64,000 nucleotides of DNA, taken from NCBI GenBank assembly GCA_021018815.1, contig JAITYX010000078.1, positions 2,356,001 through 2,420,000 of the forward strand, in the 5' to 3' direction. The notes below the pieces were generated by a model that saw only the letters and a list, made by a program, of their open reading frames with translations, made no database searches and was not told the origin of the DNA. The translations under genes were made by a program, and so were the position numbers. This DNA comes from Talinum fruticosum (Eukaryota > Streptophyta > Magnoliopsida > Caryophyllales > Talinaceae). Shown piece after piece: positions 61,141 to 64,000 of this stretch. Positions within the stretch are counted from its first letter, which is position 1; each line of letters begins with the position of its first letter.

Positions 61141-61300
61141 ATAATAATAATAATAATAATACCACTATGATCCTTGCCGTTATGATGATGATGATGATTA
61201 TGGTGATGAGGGGTTGCGTGAGATGAGAGGGTAAGATGAAGAGGAAGATGATGAATGATAGAGGATGATGATGAGATTAGGCGTGAGATTAAGAAAGAGA
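61141..61300. repeat. Simple repeats: (AAT)n then (GAT)n-rich tract
   Basis: ATAATAATAATAATAATA at 61141-61160 is followed by GATGATGATGATGAT and scattered GAT units to about 61300. Confidence 0.85.
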
Positions 61301-62340
61301 ATTGGTGAGGTTGATTGATTGTTGAGAGATGGCATGGGATAGAGAGGCGAGAGGGTGATGATGATTATTGTGATGAGAAGCCACCCTCGGGCAGCCGTGA
61401 GGATGATGAGTATAAGTAGGTTGGTGTGGGGTGAGAGTCTTTACATGGTGATTCCTCTTCTCTTCTAAGTCTCTTTCTTCTCATACAACTCTAAGGAAGA
61501 GTCCTAGTGGGTTTAGGAGTATAATTATCTTCACACTCCTTTTCAAATTAAGACTTCATAAAATAAAATATCATAAAATAAATATTTTATGACACATTAT
61601 TTTTATGGACCGATTTCATATCTTTTCTTAAACGCTTGTCGGTAGTTAAAAATCCATTTTTAACGTCTTATCTTCTTTTTTCCGCTTTATTCGATAATTA
61701 CCTAAGAATAGACAAAATAGAATAATTTAGACAAAATAAACTATATAATATAAACTAAATAACTACTAAAAATACGTAACAAATTCCCCCACACTTAGAC
61801 TTTGGACGTCTCCGTGCAAAGAAATCTAAAACTCGACCTAAAATTACGTTTTTCTCATAAAGACACACATAAAACATAAAATATACACTAGGGTTGCCTT
61901 ACTTCAAAAATAATTTCATTAAAAGTTATCTTTCCCAAGCAAGTGAAAAACTAAACATTTCATTGTCATCAAAGAGTTTATTCATCAACCTCTCAATATC
62001 TCTTTCATTTGAAAAACAGACCAAAAATTTTCCATCTTATTCAAGCATGTACATACCGATCAAGAGGTCTAAAAAGTTTTAGGATGGGAAAAATTAAGGT
62101 GCAATATGGTTATAGAGAAGGTGAATCAGCAAATAACTCACTAAAAGCTGATAATAAACTTGTCTTGCAAAGTGTTTTTTCCAACTTATTTTTTTCTTTT
62201 TTTTTCATTCATTTTTTCTAACTCTATCCAAGCACATATTCGAGTCCCATATAGGGTATTAAAAATATAACACTCCCTATCTCCCACTCACCCAAATAGA
62301 GGTGCTGGAGTTAATACTCTATTTTTTCTTTTTCTTTTTC
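61301..62340. other. Non-coding sequence
   Basis: ATTCCCCCACACTTAGACTTT near 61790 is typical wording of plant Ty3/gypsy spacers. Short plus-strand frames at 61894-62221 are low-complexity. Confidence 0.35.
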
Positions 62341-62660
62341 CTTAGTATGGTTCAAGCCATTGATTGGCCCAAAAGGGCACGACTCTCCTAGCATGGGTTA
62401 CTCCATTCATAAAGGCTTAACTTGAGACCTAAACTTAAGGGGAAATGGTGTCGAGCCACCAACTCCGACCCATGTTGGTAGACTAACATTTTTTTCTCTT
62501 TTTATTTATTTAATTTTTTATTTGTTGGCATGTTTCGAGTTATAGACTGACCCTTAACGGGGTTGAATCTTCCAACACGAAGTCTTTTCCATAGACAAGC
62601 CATTTAAGAGGAACAAATGTCGTACCACTTGAACCAACCTGTGTTGGTAAACCAACATAT
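62341..62660 (+). repeat. Diverged tandem duplication of about 180 bp
   Basis: Both units (62341-62490; 62520-62660) end in the pattern 'AAATG.TGTCG..CCAC.....CC.AC..(C/T)(A/G)TGTTGGTA.AC.AACAT'. Each starts with a 'TT.GAG/CAAG..A..GA(C/T)TG.CC...A.GGG' stretch. Confidence 0.55.
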
Positions 62661-63591
62661 TCTAAACTTTAACAGGCAAGACAAGAAAAATCAAATTTTT
62701 AATGAGTTATTCTGCTAAGTTCGATAGTCTAGGTGAACGGTTTAAGTCAATTTATTACCTCTATCACGATCATATAACATGATCAAACTAATAGAAAAAT
62801 TATGATTGTCACTAATTTAAGAAATATATGAGGATCAACTCAAACAACTCGAATGACAATTAACATGTTCAAATTTCTCACTTACAAAGAGAAAGAAAAG
62901 TTATAAACAGAAAAATTTAAGCAAGTTAACCTAGCATATATTCAAGTTCATGCATTTCTTTACAAGAAAAACACTAAATTTTTTTGTTTTTTCAAAAAAA
63001 TAAGATAAAAATAAATGCATAAAATTAAAATGTAGGATGCACTCCCCACAGTTAATTCATGAATTGTCCCTAATGCATACAAAATAAAAATAAAAATAAA
63101 ATTAAAGTAAAAATTATAGAAACTTCCCTGAAAATGTTGGGTTGCCTCCCAACCAGCGCCTTTGTTTACCGTCTTTGGCTCGACACCTTTGTAGCTCAAG
63201 GATCATTTAATTGCATTTCCCACACTAAATTGATCCGGTCTCTTGCATACTTGTAATTAGCGGGAGATTTCTTTTGGAAAACAACGAGATGTATTCTCCC
63301 CACACTTATCTTTTTATTCCTTTTCAATTTTAATTTGTTCATGAATATATCTTTAAGGAACTTAGCATAACGAGGTTCCCGTTTCATGGTATCTAGAAGA
63401 GGAATGTTAGTTTATGTCTTCCTAGATATTTTTATGATATCTTCAATTGCCCCGTGTATCTTAGGAGTTGTGCTTATCAATCTACTAGGAAAAGATGGGA
63501 TAGACTTGTAAAGATCTTTCTTATTTTCACCTATTTCCTTAGCATTAGAGGCGTTATTTTTGTTTTGGTCAGGTTTGAAGATTTGCTCTTG
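62661..63591. other. Non-coding spacer, probably Ty3/gypsy (Tat/Athila-like) derived
   Basis: GGGTTGCCTCCCAACCAGCGCC (63138-63160) followed by TTTGGCTCGACACC is a phrase very common in non-coding parts of plant gypsy elements, here from memory. No protein is recognisable. Confidence 0.4.
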
Positions 63592-64000
63592 GAGAGACTA
63601 AGTCACCCTAGAGGCGGCGTGAATAGGGTGATGGAAGATTTTTCAGAAATTCAAACTCTTTTGAACAGAATAGAGACAGAAACATGATTCTCGAGTCTAG
63701 ATTGGGCTCGGAAAAGTGTTAACTCGAAAGTACGTGGAAACCCTCCTGGGCGAGAAAACCACGGTCGGTGCTAATCCAAGCACCAAGTCAAATCCACTAT
63801 TTTGAATCCACAAAATACAGTAGAAAGACTCAACCAGAATTGCTTCCTTAGATAATTCCTTACAAGATTTTCCTAGACTCGAAGTTTCCTTATCTAATCT
63901 AGTACTTCCTAACTAAGGTAACCTTTACGAGTTAGGGACAACCGAGCTGAGTTAACCTTTACAGCTCAGTCAAGGGACCTTACTCGGAAAGTAAGAATAA
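63592..64000 (+). repeat. Dispersed direct repeat, copy 2 (mate at 1011-1400), cut by the window end
   Basis: It aligns with 1011-1400 through GTCACCCTAGAGG, TACGTGGAAACCCTCCT, CAAGTCAAATCCACTATTTT and GAGTTAACCTTTACAGCTCA. Copia-type LTR origin is likely but not shown. Confidence 0.65.

Overview
The window looks like a stretch of AT-rich plant nuclear chromatin (most likely a eudicot) made almost entirely of transposable elements. The evidence is a Helitron RepHel gene with an RPA-like companion, a Ty3/gypsy-type LTR element primed by initiator-Met tRNA, a TTF/zf-MYM1-like hAT element, MULE-type PB1-like fragments, a 5'-truncated LINE tail, and long microsatellites. I see no intact host gene, rRNA, canonical tRNA gene or CRISPR array. 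The species cannot be named from the sequence.

Layout. 0-3.2 kb: LTR-like debris and a minus-strand PB1-like pseudogene (copy A). 3.44-6.72 kb: a 3.3 kb solo LTR with a 5-bp target duplication. 7.8-11.4 kb: a decayed hAT transposon with an 8-bp target duplication; a copy of its empty target site lies 0.6 kb downstream. 12.2-15.3 kb: two minus-strand pseudogenes of unknown families (a proline-rich one and a two-domain 'DVNY' one). 16.2-20.7 kb: a nest of short Helitron-like termini with low-complexity filling. 21.1-21.65 kb: a LINE tail carrying an RNase H domain. 23.1-32.4 kb: a second set (copy B) of the same three minus-strand pseudogenes in the same order. 33.1-38.1 kb: a broken Helitron Rep/helicase gene. 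38.24-50.42 kb: a head-to-tail array of four LTRs and three gag-protease interiors of one non-autonomous LTR retrotransposon. 52.6-54.6 kb: an RPA-like pseudogene with visible splice sites. 55.2-58.95 kb: LTR-like promoter and leader sequence followed by a degraded Ty3/gypsy pol. 59.2-64 kb: structured and AT-rich non-coding TE sequence, ending in a diverged copy of a repeat found at 1.0-1.4 kb.

How the parts relate. RPA-like gene, RepHel gene and set B lie on the minus strand in that order, so a large Helitron, later split by the LTR array, is a plausible reading. The array is the youngest structure: its units are nearly identical and its LTR ends, primer-binding sites and polypurine tracts are all present. 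The most unusual items are (i) the 4-LTR/3-interior array with no matching target duplication, and (ii) the twice-occurring ordered set of three uncharacterised coding remnants.
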